A DNA stretch of 49,746 nucleotides, taken from NCBI GenBank assembly GCA_001725355.1, contig MEGD01000030.1, positions 1-49,746 on the forward strand, written 5' to 3'. Positions 41,241 to 49,648 of the stretch are shown here, piece after piece. The notes under the pieces are model-generated. The model was not told the origin of the DNA and did not search any database. It was given only the letters and a program-made list of their open reading frames with translations. Numbering within the stretch: the first letter of the stretch is position 1; each line of letters begins with the position of its first letter. The DNA is from Novosphingobium sp. SCN 66-18 (GTDB lineage: Bacteria > Pseudomonadota > Alphaproteobacteria > Sphingomonadales > Sphingomonadaceae). The position numbers and the translations under genes were made by a program.

Positions 41241-41636
41241 TCAATAGAACCAGGGTGCCCACCAGTCGATGGTGAGCGCCAGGATGGCGACGGCAAGGCC
41301 CAGCCACAGCACCGCCTTGGTGGTCCAAGCCGATTGTGGACGAGCGCAGTAGGAACCGTCTTCACAGGGCGGTTTCGGCTTGAAATAGACATGCCAGAAG
41401 CCGTAGCCGAGCAGCGCGAGCGTTACGCCTGCGACATAGGGCTTGTAAGGTTCGAGCGCCGTCAGGTTGGCGATCCACGCGCCGGAAATTCCGAGCATAA
41501 CCAACAGTAGCGGGACGACGCAGCAAGCCGAGGCGAGCCCCGCGCCGATCAATGCGCCCGCCGCAACCCAGTTTGCCTGCTTCGGCTCGTGGTTTTCGGT
41601 GAGGGCTGGCTGTCCCGCTTCCGGCGTTGAGACCAT
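41241..41636 (-). CDS. merT: Mercury importer MerT
   Basis: 131 residues from ATG 41636. Three membrane helices; Cys pair C38/C39 in SACCVVPLLLVMLG in the first helix and C91/C97 in PPCEDGSYCARP on the cytoplasmic loop, as in MerT. Moves Hg(II) inward to MerA. First gene of the mer operon. Confidence 0.93.
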   Translation of the reverse strand: MVSTPEAGQPALTENHEPKQANWVAAGALIGAGLASACCVVPLLLVMLGISGAWIANLTALEPYKPYVAGVTLALLGYGFWHVYFKPKPPCEDGSYCARPQSAWTTKAVLWLGLAVAILALTIDWWAPWFY

Positions 41637-41670
41637 GGCTTGAATCCCTTGTTCCAACTGAGTGATTCGC

Positions 41671-41701
41671 AGTGTAGGCTCTGTAGCCACTACAGACTCA
41701 A
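41671..41701 (-). promoter_or_regulatory. mer operator-promoter with 19-bp spacer
   Basis: Read on the minus strand: -35 TTGAGT (41696-41701), 19-bp spacer, -10 TACACT (41671-41676). The perfect dyad TCTGTAG-TGG-CTACAGA (41680-41696) fills the spacer. This is the classic MerR-activated, over-long-spacer promoter. Confidence 0.9.
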
Positions 41702-41712
41702 GAGGTATTTTC

Positions 41713-42135
41713 ATGGAGCAACAGGTCGGCATCTTGCGTGCCCAGCTTGCCCGGAAAACAGGCTGCAATCTCGAAACCATCCGCTATTACGAGAAGGTGG
41801 GATTGCTGCCGGGGCCGCCTCGCAGTTCCAACGGCTACCGCGTCTATTCGCCGGAACTGGTGCAAAGGTTGCAGTTCATCCTGCGCGCGCGCGACCTTGG
41901 CTATGCAATGGATGAGATACGGTCATTGTTGTCGCTCACCGATACCGGTGCACAAACCTGCGCGGAGGTTATGGCGAGAACCGAACTCCACCTTGAAGAT
42001 GTCCGCCGCCGCATTGCAGATTTGCAGAAGATAGAGGTGACGCTGGCGACCACGTTAGCCAGATGCACTGGAGATGACGTTGCCGAATGTCCCATCCTGG
42101 AAGCACTCCAGTTTTTACCCCATCAAGGCAATTGA
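41713..42135 (+). CDS. merR: Mercury-responsive regulator MerR
   Basis: 140 residues from ATG 41713. N-terminal winged HTH (CNLETIRYYEKVGLLPGPPR, SNGYRVYSPE). Hg(II)-binding cysteines C83, C118 and C126. Divergent from merTPA and binding the dyad between them: repressor without metal, activator with Hg(II). ArsR-type or other metal MerR proteins lack this Cys set. Confidence 0.94.
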   Translation: MEQQVGILRAQLARKTGCNLETIRYYEKVGLLPGPPRSSNGYRVYSPELVQRLQFILRARDLGYAMDEIRSLLSLTDTGAQTCAEVMARTELHLEDVRRRIADLQKIEVTLATTLARCTGDDVAECPILEALQFLPHQGN

Positions 42136-42215
42136 CGCCATCTTTGAGGGATTTGATTTTGTGATGTCAGCTTGGAGTATAGCCTAACCGGACGTCAGGG
42201 CGCTACCGCGGTTTC

Positions 42216-42284
42216 TGTCAGATTAGGGTACTAAACGGAATTTGTTGACGAATGTCGTTGCGTATCATAGATTTCAACCTGACA
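42216..42284. other. Probable res site of the mer transposon
   Basis: Just upstream of tnpR. Bordered by TGTCAGATT (42216-42224) and AACCTGACA (42276-42284), inverted with one mismatch, enclosing AT-rich sequence. Tn3-family resolvases cut within such sites to resolve cointegrates. Subsites not resolved by eye. Confidence 0.55.
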
Positions 42285-42305
42285 TTTTGATGGAGAGAGT
42301 GCGCA

Positions 42306-42866
42306 GTGAAGGGGCAACGGATCGGCTATGTCCGGGTCAGCACGTTCGATCAGAATGTGGATCGCCAATTGGAAGGTCAGTCGCTCGATCGGACCTTCAC
42401 CGACAAGGCATCGGGCAAGGACGTCAACCGCCCCCAGCTTGAGGCTCTGCTCACTTTCGCCCGCGAAGGCGATACCGTCGTCGTCCACAGCATGGATCGG
42501 TTGGCCCGCAATCTGGATGACCTGCGCAAGCTGGTCCAGGGCCTCACCAAGCGAGGTATCCGGATCGAGTTTGAGAAGGAAAGCCTGTCCTTCTCGGGGG
42601 AGGACTCCCCGATGGCCAATCTGATGCTCTCGGTCATGGGTGCGTTTGCTGAGTTCGAGCGCGCCCTGATCCGCGAACGGCAACGCGAAGGCATTGCGAT
42701 CGCTCGGCAGCGCGGCGCCTATCGGGGGCGGAAACGGTCGCTCTCGGATGAGATGATTGCCGATCTGCACCGCCGCGTTGCCGCCGGTGAACGCAAGGCG
42801 ACCATCGCGCGCGACATGGGCATCAGCCGCGAAACCCTCTACCAGTACCTTCGCGCCGCTGCCTGA
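42306..42866 (+). CDS. tnpR: Serine resolvase TnpR
   Basis: 186 residues from GTG 42306. Catalytic S12 in YVRVSTFDQ; MDRLARNLDDLRKL and the helix E segment AEFERALIRERQREGIAIAR; C-terminal HTH ATIARDMGISRETLYQYLR. Complete active-site set. Resolves transposition cointegrates at the adjacent res. The right end repeat begins 5 bp after its stop. Confidence 0.94.
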   Translation: MKGQRIGYVRVSTFDQNVDRQLEGQSLDRTFTDKASGKDVNRPQLEALLTFAREGDTVVVHSMDRLARNLDDLRKLVQGLTKRGIRIEFEKESLSFSGEDSPMANLMLSVMGAFAEFERALIRERQREGIAIARQRGAYRGRKRSLSDEMIADLHRRVAAGERKATIARDMGISRETLYQYLRAAA

Positions 42867-42871
42867 CACCA

Positions 42872-42928
42872 ATGTTCACATTATGTCCGGAAAATCGTTG
42901 TTCAGCGTACAAAGCTTGAGGTGACGCC
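42872..42928. repeat. Right terminal inverted repeat of mer transposon
   Basis: Reverse complement begins GGCGTCACCTCAAG; partner of 36322-36378. Confidence 0.85.
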
Positions 42929-42954
42929 AATGTCCCTTCGGAGCAGGCGCCGCG

Positions 42955-43221
42955 GTGTTAGTTACGGTCCTTGCGATCCTCTACGATGGCATACAGACGG
43001 TGGAGCTTCATGAGGCTGAACCGTCCGCTTGGGCCGCCCTGGTCCGGTTCATCGATGCGCGGTGGACCGACCGCTTTCAGGATATGCCGGTCCCTCCTTC
43101 CGAAGCCGAACGTGTGGAGCGCTTCTTTGCGGATAGCCCTGCGGAATGGTTGGTCGCGGAGGCCGATGTGTCGGAGCTGCACGAGGCATTGGATCTTGCT
43201 ACTCTCGCCTCTCTTCGCTGA
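42955..43221 (+). CDS. Unknown protein flanking the transposon
   Basis: 88 residues from GTG 42955; no Shine-Dalgarno seen. Body VTVLAILYDGIQTVELHEAE and ADSPAEWLVAEADVSELHEA reads as real protein. The frame stays open back to the transposon end at 42928, so the gene may have lost its true start when the transposon inserted. No family recognised. Confidence 0.5.
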   Translation: MLVTVLAILYDGIQTVELHEAEPSAWAALVRFIDARWTDRFQDMPVPPSEAERVERFFADSPAEWLVAEADVSELHEALDLATLASLR

Positions 43222-43235
43222 CTCTCAAAACAGAT

Positions 43236-43260
43236 CTTCCTGGCCCAAGATGGCCGGAAG
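43236..43260. terminator. Possible bidirectional terminator between convergent genes
   Basis: CTTCC-T-GGCC (43236-43245) pairs GGCCGGAAG (43252-43260) with one bulge and a 6-base loop. Sits between convergent genes ending at 43221 and 43265. T-runs are weak. Confidence 0.4.
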
Positions 43261-43264
43261 GCTT

Positions 43265-43804
43265 TCAAATAATGCCGTGCGCCCTGAGGAACGCACCGAC
43301 CTGCTCGGGCAGCGGTTCGGCTGGGCACAGCATCGTGTAGGCGGTCACCGCGTGCATGATCGCGCCGGTCCCGTCGACATCGCTTTCATCGAGCGTTGCC
43401 AACGGGTCTTTCTGAGCGTGCTTCAGGAAGTTGAATGGGCGGGTGATGTACCCGAGCAGCTTGTGCAGTTCCTTCGCGTCGAGCGTCACGGTGAGATCCG
43501 ATGGATGCTTGATGGCGCCCTTTTCGATCCCAGCCGCAACATCGTCGATGAGCGCATCGATCTCCGGTGAGGTCGGCAAGTTGACGGGGGTTCCAGCGCG
43601 ACGAGCTGCTGCCGCGTGGAACAGCCCCTGCTGGAGCACCATCGCAGCGTAGTTGTCACCACCCTTGTCGATGAGTTCGCGGAGCAAGCTTAAGGCCGAT
43701 GCGGCAACGACATGCACCGCCAGAGGATCGTCGTTGCGCTCGACCATGACGATACCGCTCAAGATCAGGCGCTCGGCGGCGGTCAGCTTATCGATCAATG
43801 CCAT
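43265..43804 (-). CDS. Conserved helical protein of unknown function
   Basis: 179 residues from ATG 43804 (MALIDKLTAAERLILSGIVM). Mainly helical; the motif RPFNFLKHAQKDPLATLDES recalls a widespread uncharacterised family with an NFxKHAxRDP-like core. Lies downstream of cynS on the same strand, with 250 bp between, so operon membership is doubtful. The 43805-44054 gap holds nothing recognisable. Confidence 0.65.
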   Translation of the reverse strand: MALIDKLTAAERLILSGIVMVERNDDPLAVHVVAASALSLLRELIDKGGDNYAAMVLQQGLFHAAAARRAGTPVNLPTSPEIDALIDDVAAGIEKGAIKHPSDLTVTLDAKELHKLLGYITRPFNFLKHAQKDPLATLDESDVDGTGAIMHAVTAYTMLCPAEPLPEQVGAFLRAHGII

Positions 43805-44054
43805 GCGATTCCCCACCACCAGCGCGGCGCCCGATCAGTTCGGCAGCGGGTCACGACACCGCGCCGCCTCCGAACGTCGTCCATCGGCAGCCATAGCGCA
43901 GCGTGAGATCGGAGCGAAGGCGACATCGTCACAGCAATGACGAGCGCACAGCCCGAAAACTACCAAACCGGGAAACATCCGCCCGCAGAATCCGGGGTGG
44001 TAGAATTCGGTCCTGATGGGTGCCCTCAGCGCACGGGCCGCCGGCACTCCGCCA

Positions 44055-44525
44055 TCAATAGGGTTTGGTCGGCAGATACTTCCCGTCCATCGTGATGACC
44101 GCGCGGTGACCGCCGTCAGGATCCTCGACCTTTTCCACCTTCAGGCGGAAATTGATCGCGCTGATGATGCCGTCGCCGAAGTCTTCGTGGACGATTGCCT
44201 TCAACGTGGTCCCGTAGACCTGGATCATCTCGTAAAACCGGTAGAGCGTCGGATCAGTCGGTACGCCCTCAGGGAAGCTGCCGCGGATCGGGATGGCCTG
44301 TAACAGGAGGATCTGCCCGGCATCGAATCCGAGGCGCTCGCCGACCATCTGCGCCGCTTCCTTCGGCAGCGGGTGCTGGCCGAGGACCGCCGCGGTCACG
44401 AATTCGCGGGCATAACCGGTTCCTTCCGCGATCTCCTTCCAAGAGAGGTCTTTCAGCGCCTTCGCGACGATCGCGGCTTCGGTGAGAGCTTGGCGCGCTG
44501 ATGCGCTCGCCTGAGATTGCAGCAT
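44055..44525 (-). CDS. cynS: Cyanase (cyanate hydratase)
   Basis: 156 residues from ATG 44525, the E. coli CynS length. Catalytic residues fall at R96, E99 ([12 protein letters not shown]) and S122 ([10 protein letters not shown]), the same numbers as in E. coli. N-terminal HTH-like domain, C-terminal cyanase domain ending [10 protein letters not shown]. Converts cyanate and bicarbonate to ammonia and CO2. Second gene of cynTS. Confidence 0.95.
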   Translation of the reverse strand: MLQSQASASARQALTEAAIVAKALKDLSWKEIAEGTGYAREFVTAAVLGQHPLPKEAAQMVGERLGFDAGQILLLQAIPIRGSFPEGVPTDPTLYRFYEMIQVYGTTLKAIVHEDFGDGIISAINFRLKVEKVEDPDGGHRAVITMDGKYLPTKPY

Positions 44526-44568
44526 GTTCAATTCCTTTTCATTGATTGGGGTAAAGTGTCGTGTGCGC

Positions 44569-45255
44569 TTAAGCCCCCGCCGGTGTGCCGACCGGGTTCG
44601 GGCCGCGCGACGCGCTCGTATCGCTGGCGGTGACATGAGGGTTGTCGAAGAGGGAGACGAAGCGACCGGTCTTTCCATTGAGCGCGTCGATACCACCGCT
44701 GCCGATGTCATAGACCCAACCGTGCAGGCGAACGCTGCCCTGGGCGATCGCAAGCGCGACCGATGGATGGGTGCGCAGGTTGGCGAGTTGGGCGATTACG
44801 TTCTCTCGCACCATGCCGGCGACTTTTTCGTCCCCGGAGGCATGGCCGTGCGCCTCGTTCACTGCCTTGGCGGCGCTGGCATAATTGAGCCAGCTGCATA
44901 CGGCCGGTAGATGGCCGAGATCATGGCCATGGGCGACCGCTGTCATCGCGCCGCAGTCCGAATGACCGCAGATCACGATGTCTTTCACCCCAAGAACCGC
45001 CACTGCATATTCGACGGTCGCGGTGACGCCACCAGGCCCCGGTCCGAATGAAGGCACGATATTGCCAGCATTGCGGATTACGAACATCTCTCCTGGCTCG
45101 CGCTGGGTGAGGAGTTCGGGCACGACCCGGCTGTCGGAGCACGTGATGAACAGGGTTCCCGGCGCCTGCTGATGCGCGAGGCTGCGGAAGAGCTCCGCCC
45201 GGGCCGGAAACGCTTCTTCCTGAAATTTGCGGAGACCCGCGATTAGATCCTGCAT
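44569..45255 (-). CDS. cynT: Beta-carbonic anhydrase of the cyanate operon
   Basis: 228 residues from ATG 45255, chosen because GGAG precedes it and it places the zinc ligands C39, D41, H98 and C101 at E. coli CynT positions; the frame is open to 45345. Motifs CSDSRVVPE and CGHSDCGAM. Regenerates bicarbonate lost as CO2 during cyanate breakdown. Ends 43 bp before cynS. Confidence 0.92.
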   Translation of the reverse strand: MQDLIAGLRKFQEEAFPARAELFRSLAHQQAPGTLFITCSDSRVVPELLTQREPGEMFVIRNAGNIVPSFGPGPGGVTATVEYAVAVLGVKDIVICGHSDCGAMTAVAHGHDLGHLPAVCSWLNYASAAKAVNEAHGHASGDEKVAGMVRENVIAQLANLRTHPSVALAIAQGSVRLHGWVYDIGSGGIDALNGKTGRFVSLFDNPHVTASDTSASRGPNPVGTPAGA

Positions 45256-45352
45256 GACGACGCTCCGATTGATGTTGAGGCGGATGTCGTCCTTTTCAGC
45301 TATTAGGTCCAAGACCGTCTTCTTACGATCTCCATAAACAGGCATTATAGTG
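45256..45352. promoter_or_regulatory. cynR-cynT divergent promoter region
   Basis: 97 bp between divergent LysR-type regulator and its target operon; the expected place for a CynR box (T-N11-A dyad). No single dyad could be picked with confidence. Confidence 0.45.
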
Positions 45353-46252
45353 ATGCAGCTTCGTCATCTCCGCTATCTGAAGGCAATCGTCGAGGAGGGC
45401 AGCTTCACCCGGGCAGCCCAGGTCCTTCACGTCTCGCAGCCGGCGCTTTCTCATCAGGTCCGCCAGCTTGAAGAACAGCTGGGCGTGCAGTTGCTGGATC
45501 GGACCGGCCGGAAGGTACGGCCGACCGACGCAGGCACGGCATTTCTCGCGCATGCGCGCCGCGCGCTCAATGCCGTCGAGGCTGCTGGTCGCGCGGCACA
45601 AGATGTCGAAGATCTGTCGAGCGGGATGGTGCGGATCGGCGTACCCCCCAGCTTCAGCGGCTATCTGACGGCGCCACTCGTCCGGCGCTTCCTGGATCGG
45701 TATCCGGGCATCCGCCTTCACCTGGCCGACATGGCACAGGAGGATATTGAGAAAGCGCTGGGCGATGACTCAGTTGATCTCGGCATCGCCTTCAGTGACG
45801 TCCGCTCGGACGATGTCGAGTGGCAGCCCCTCCATGCCGAACGGTTGACGCTTACCATGGCCGAGGGGCACCCTGCCGAACATCTCACTGTCATCGACCG
45901 CGCTACACTCCAGAGCATGGACATGGTGCTGTTGGGGCCTGACTTCGCGACCCGGAAGCTCGTCGACGCTCATTTTCTTCGGCACGGGCTGAGGCCGCGG
46001 ATCGCCGTTGAGGCGTCCGCGATGATGACCATCGTAGAGATCGTGCGGAAAAGTCGCCTCGTTACCATCCTGCCTGACGTCGTGGTCCGCGAGCAACCGG
46101 CGCTGGTCACGCGCCCAATCGAACAGCCGTTCGACCCGCGTCGCGTCGCCCTCCTCCAGCGAAGGGCAGGGTATCGCTCAGCAGCCACGCGAGCCTTTGT
46201 CGAGACGACCCAGGCCTTCGCGGCCGAGCTTGAAAATAGCGGCCGCGTGTGA
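45353..46252 (+). CDS. cynR: LysR-family regulator of the cyanate operon
   Basis: 299 residues. N-terminal winged HTH ([40 protein letters not shown]) and LysR substrate domain ([20 protein letters not shown]). Start ATG 45353 (GTG 45350 possible). Divergent from cynTS, so assigned CynR by context; expected to activate with cyanate. Confidence 0.85.
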   Translation: MQLRHLRYLKAIVEEGSFTRAAQVLHVSQPALSHQVRQLEEQLGVQLLDRTGRKVRPTDAGTAFLAHARRALNAVEAAGRAAQDVEDLSSGMVRIGVPPSFSGYLTAPLVRRFLDRYPGIRLHLADMAQEDIEKALGDDSVDLGIAFSDVRSDDVEWQPLHAERLTLTMAEGHPAEHLTVIDRATLQSMDMVLLGPDFATRKLVDAHFLRHGLRPRIAVEASAMMTIVEIVRKSRLVTILPDVVVREQPALVTRPIEQPFDPRRVALLQRRAGYRSAATRAFVETTQAFAAELENSGRV

Positions 46253-46257
46253 GCCCG

Positions 46258-46352
46258 AAGCATTGAAAAATATGCTTGTAAGCAACCATAGGGTCATTTG
46301 AGGCGTGGAAACCGATGCCCCATTTGGGTCGCATTGAAATTTATGCTACAAA
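46258..46352 (+). promoter_or_regulatory. abiE promoter with two operator copies
   Basis: Copy 1: AAGCAT-TGAAAAAT-ATGCTT (46258-46277). Copy 2: GCAT-TGAAATTT-ATGC (46331-46346), 71 bp on; similarity extends into CCATAGGG versus CCATGGGA. Copy 2 lies between -35 TTGGGT (46324-46329) and -10 TACAAA (46347-46352). AbiEi antitoxins are known to bind two repeats in their own promoter and repress it. Confidence 0.6.
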
Positions 46353-46358
46353 TAGACC

Positions 46359-47129
46359 ATGGGATTATCGCGGTCGGAAAAATTGAGGTCGATGCTCGAC
46401 GCGTGGGAACCGCACAGCGTCGCAACCAGCGCCTATCTCAAGACCCACGGCATAACGCCACAGGATCTCCAAAATTACACCTCGTCACGATGGCTGGTGT
46501 CGCTCGGCCGCGGCGCCTTTAAACGTCCGATGGAGACGGTGACCTGGCAGGGCGCCCTGTACAGCCTGCAGACACAATTGGGGCTGCCGGTCCATGTTGG
46601 AGCACTGACCGCGCTGGAGATGTCGGGCAACAACCATTATGTCCGGTTCGCCAAGACCAGGGCCTATCTGTTCTCGCCGCTCAATGCCGCGCTGCCGCTC
46701 TGGTTCAGAACCCATTGGGGCGATGATGTCCGGCATGTTCAGACCAAGCTCCTGCCTCCGGACGTCGGGCTGACGGAGCAACAGGCGCCCGAAGGCTTCG
46801 ATCTAAAGACATCCGGCGTCGAACGCGCGGCACTTGAGCTGCTACATCTCGCGCCTAAGGAGTTCGACCTCGTCGAGGCCGGAATGATCATCGAGAGCAT
46901 GACCTCGATACGACCCAAGCTCATGCAGACCCTGCTCGAGCAATGCGCTTCCATCAAGGTGCGCAGGCTCTTTCTCTACCTTGCGGAGCGCGCCAACCTG
47001 CCGGTGATGCGCCACCTCGACCTTGACCGGATCGATCTCGGGACCGGCGATCGCAGCCTCGTGCCGAACGGTCGCTATGTCGCGAAATATCAGCTGCTGC
47101 TTCCCAGGGAACTGGTCGATCGTGGCTGA
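46359..47129 (+). CDS. abiEi: AbiEi-family antitoxin
   Basis: 256 residues. N-terminal winged HTH (HSVATSAYLKTHGITPQDLQ, SSRWLVSLGRGAFKRP), then the AbiEi_3 domain (YSLQTQLGLPVHVGALTALE, ALPLWFRTHW) and C-terminal region (LFLYLAERANLPVMRHLDLD). Type IV antitoxin that represses its operon and counteracts AbiEii. ATG 46359 lies about 7 bp after the -10 box, so the message may be nearly leaderless. Intact, although its toxin is truncated. Confidence 0.9.
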   Translation: MGLSRSEKLRSMLDAWEPHSVATSAYLKTHGITPQDLQNYTSSRWLVSLGRGAFKRPMETVTWQGALYSLQTQLGLPVHVGALTALEMSGNNHYVRFAKTRAYLFSPLNAALPLWFRTHWGDDVRHVQTKLLPPDVGLTEQQAPEGFDLKTSGVERAALELLHLAPKEFDLVEAGMIIESMTSIRPKLMQTLLEQCASIKVRRLFLYLAERANLPVMRHLDLDRIDLGTGDRSLVPNGRYVAKYQLLLPRELVDRG

Positions 47130-47482
47130 GCCCTATCGCGACCAGGTCCGGCTGCTGCTCGACATCCTGCCGCTAGTGATGGCGGAGCCGGTCTTCGCGC
47201 TGAAGGGTGGGACCGCCATCAATCTGTTTGAATGGGACTTGCCGCGCCTGTCGGTCGATATCGATCTGACCTATCTCCCCAATCATAACCGCAAGGAGTC
47301 GCTCGACGCGATCGGCGAAGCGTTGGCGCGCGTAGCCGCGGAAATCGAGCGGCGCCTGCCGCCGACCCGTGTCACTCAGACGCGACAGGGCGGAGAGGGC
47401 ATGGAGGTGAAGCTCAATTGCCAGCGCGGCCGCACCCAGGTGAAGATCGAGGTCAATCCGTCGCTGCGTGGGCACCTGTTTC
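47122..47482 (+). pseudogene. abiEii: AbiEii-family nucleotidyltransferase toxin, truncated
   Basis: Starts at GTG 47122, overlapping abiEi by 8 bp. Keeps the nucleotidyltransferase core FALKGGTAINLFEWDLPRLS followed by VDIDLTYLP. About 120 residues remain before the transposon end at 47483; full AbiEii proteins are near 300 residues. The frame runs on into transposon sequence to 47565. The second half with other active-site and tRNA-binding parts is lost, so it is probably inactive. Confidence 0.88.
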
Positions 47483-47520
47483 GGGGTCGGTACATAGAAC
47501 GGACCCAGATATACGCTAAG
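47483..47520. repeat. 38-bp terminal inverted repeat of second Tn3-family element
   Basis: Exactly 38 bp, starts GGGGTCGG and ends TACGCTAAG, the classic Tn3-family form. The tnpA stop codon (47516-47518) lies inside it. The other end is outside the window. Confidence 0.85.
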
Positions 47521-49648
47521 GTTTCGCCGGACCTTCGACGGCGTGCATCTGGCGAAGCGGCCTGAGGGCGGACGATGGCGCATCGGGGTCGGTCCAAAGA
47601 TAATCGCCGGTGAGGTTGATGTGCTGCCATCCGAGCGGCGAAAGGTGTTGCAACAGGTCCGGCGGGACCGACCGGCCGAGACTGGCAAGATGCATGCGGG
47701 CGGCTTGCAGGTAGGTCGTGTTCCACAGGACGATAGCACCGGCGACGAGGTTGAGCGCGCTCGCCCGATGGGTCTGGGCTTGCAGGGCGTGATCACGGAT
47801 GCGGCCGATCCGGTGGAAGAAGATGGCGCGTTTCAGAGCATTTTCGGCCTCACCCTTGTTGAGTTCGCGGGTTGCGCGGCGCCGCTGTTCGGGCTGCTCG
47901 ATCCAGTCGAGTGTAAACAGGGTGCGCTCGACGCGGCCGATCTCGCGCAGTGCCAAGGCCAGGCCATTGGCCCGTGGATAGGAGCCGAGCCGTTCCAGCA
48001 TGATCGATGCACTCACGACGCCGGTGCGGATCGAGGTGCCCAAGCGCAGCACGTCGTCCCAGTGTGCGGCGATCAGGGCCTCGTCGATCCTGCCCGCGAC
48101 CAGCGGCGCGATATCTGGGCCAGGTTCGATTCCGTTGAACAGGTGAAGCCGGCGCGCGGCGATGTTAGGGATGCGCGGCGCGAACCGGAATCCAAGTAGA
48201 TGGCATAGCGCAAACACATGGTCGGAAACGCCCCCACCATCGACGTGATGCTCCTCAATGTGCAGATCGGCACCATGATGGAGCAGCCCGTCCAGCACCT
48301 GCGCCGCCTCGCTTGCGGATGCGGAGATGACGGTGGAATGAAACGGCGCGTAGCGATCCGAGACATGGCTGTAGAAGGAGACAGCAGGCTCCGCCCCCTT
48401 GTGCGGATTGACTGCGCCGGTCGCCTGAGCACGGCGATCAAGCAGGAAGTTCTGACCGTCCGAACTGGACGAGGTCCCGGACCCAAACAGGGCGGCGAGC
48501 GGCGCGGTGTGCTGGGCATTGACCAACCGGGCGAGAGCCCTACCGTAGGTTTCCTCGCGTAAATGCCATGAGGCGAGCCAACTGAGTTGGCGTTGGGTCA
48601 CGAGATCGCAGGCTTCTGCCATGCGCTTATGGCCAAGATTGGTCGCATCGGCGAGCACCGCCGTCAGGATAGCGCGGGGTTCATCGGCAACCCGACCGCT
48701 TTGCAGATGCGTGAAGCACTGGCTGAAACCGGTCCATCGATCGACTTCAGCAAGGAGATCGGTGATGCGGATCGCGGGCAGATGGGCGTAGAGCGGCGCA
48801 AGGGCGCTATCCGCTTCATCCGGCGTGACCGCCTTCAACGGCGAAATCCGCAGCTTGCCAAGGCTGAGTTGTACGTCTTCCAGCGCGTCCGTCTCCGCCT
48901 TCCGCTCGACCTCTGCCAATCTCCGGGCGAGACGGGTACGCCGTTCGTCCAGCCAGGCACTGGCCGTATCGGGTGCCGGGATCGGCAAAGGGCCGGCTGC
49001 GCGCATGGTGGCAAATACCGGACTTGGAATAAGCTGTTGCTCGACGGCACGATAGCGTCTGCTTCCCTCGACCCACATGTCGCCGGCACGAAGCCTGTCA
49101 CGAAGCTCGACTAGGACGCAAAATTCATAAACTCTGCGATCGGGAATGCCGGGGCCGATCGCGCGACGCCAGGCCTGCCGAATGAAGGCAACTGGTGTAT
49201 CCGGCGGCAGTTTTTTCAGGCGACCTAGATGAAGGTCGCGCATGATAGCGACTGCTCGCGCGAGCGTATGGCAGGCCGGGACCGCTCCGAACGTGAACGA
49301 GGCGATGAACAAGGGACCGACCTGTCGGAGAACGGGGTAGTTGGTTGCGGCGACGGTAACGGGATCGACGGCATCGGGGCGGATCAGCTTGCGGGCTTCA
49401 TCGACTTCACGGCCAAGATCATCCCATCCAACTGCGGCCTCGACCGCGGCGCCGATGTCGCCGCCCGACACCTTGGCAGTGAGCAGGGCATCGCCGAGCC
49501 GGGCAAGTAGCCGGATCTTACCGTTGATGTTGCGCCGGTCGCGCTTGAGCGCTGTGTCTGCGCTGTTCTGCTCGCGCCGAAACATCTGACCCAGCAGGCG
49601 GTCGAACATCAGCACCGCATCGTCGGTGAGCGTGACGATGGTTTCGAG
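47516..49648 (-). pseudogene. tnpA: Tn3-family transposase gene, 5-prime truncated by IS6100-type element
   Basis: About 710 C-terminal residues remain. The triad is present: SSSDGQNF, HHVDGGG and NKGEAEN; also SDHVFALCHLLGFRFAPRIP. The first roughly 270 residues are missing: upstream of ETIVTLTDD the frame enters the insertion sequence (MLKLHDFCNRAL is encoded by IS DNA). The chimeric frame could in principle be translated but lacks the DNA-binding N-terminus. Confidence 0.9.

Larger units (their letters stand above)
36322..42928. mobile_element. Tn3-family mercury-resistance transposon
   Basis: 6.6 kb bounded by long inverted repeats (36322-36378 and 42872-42928). Order: tnpA, merA, merP, merT on the minus strand; merR, res, tnpR on the plus strand. 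The mer genes therefore separate tnpA from res-tnpR. The flanking five bases differ (AACAA left, AATGT right), so no 5-bp target duplication is visible. Inserted just after the transfer operon. Confidence 0.88.
47483..49648. mobile_element. Second Tn3-family transposon, partial
   Basis: Left end at the 38-bp repeat interrupting abiEii; continues through a truncated tnpA to the IS6100-type insertion at 49649. Distinct from the mer transposon: different ends and diverged transposase. Confidence 0.85.

Noticed and set aside
43835-44047. 70-codon minus-strand open frame after cynS
   Set aside because: Cys/Arg-rich without recognisable pattern and no ribosome site; judged noise.
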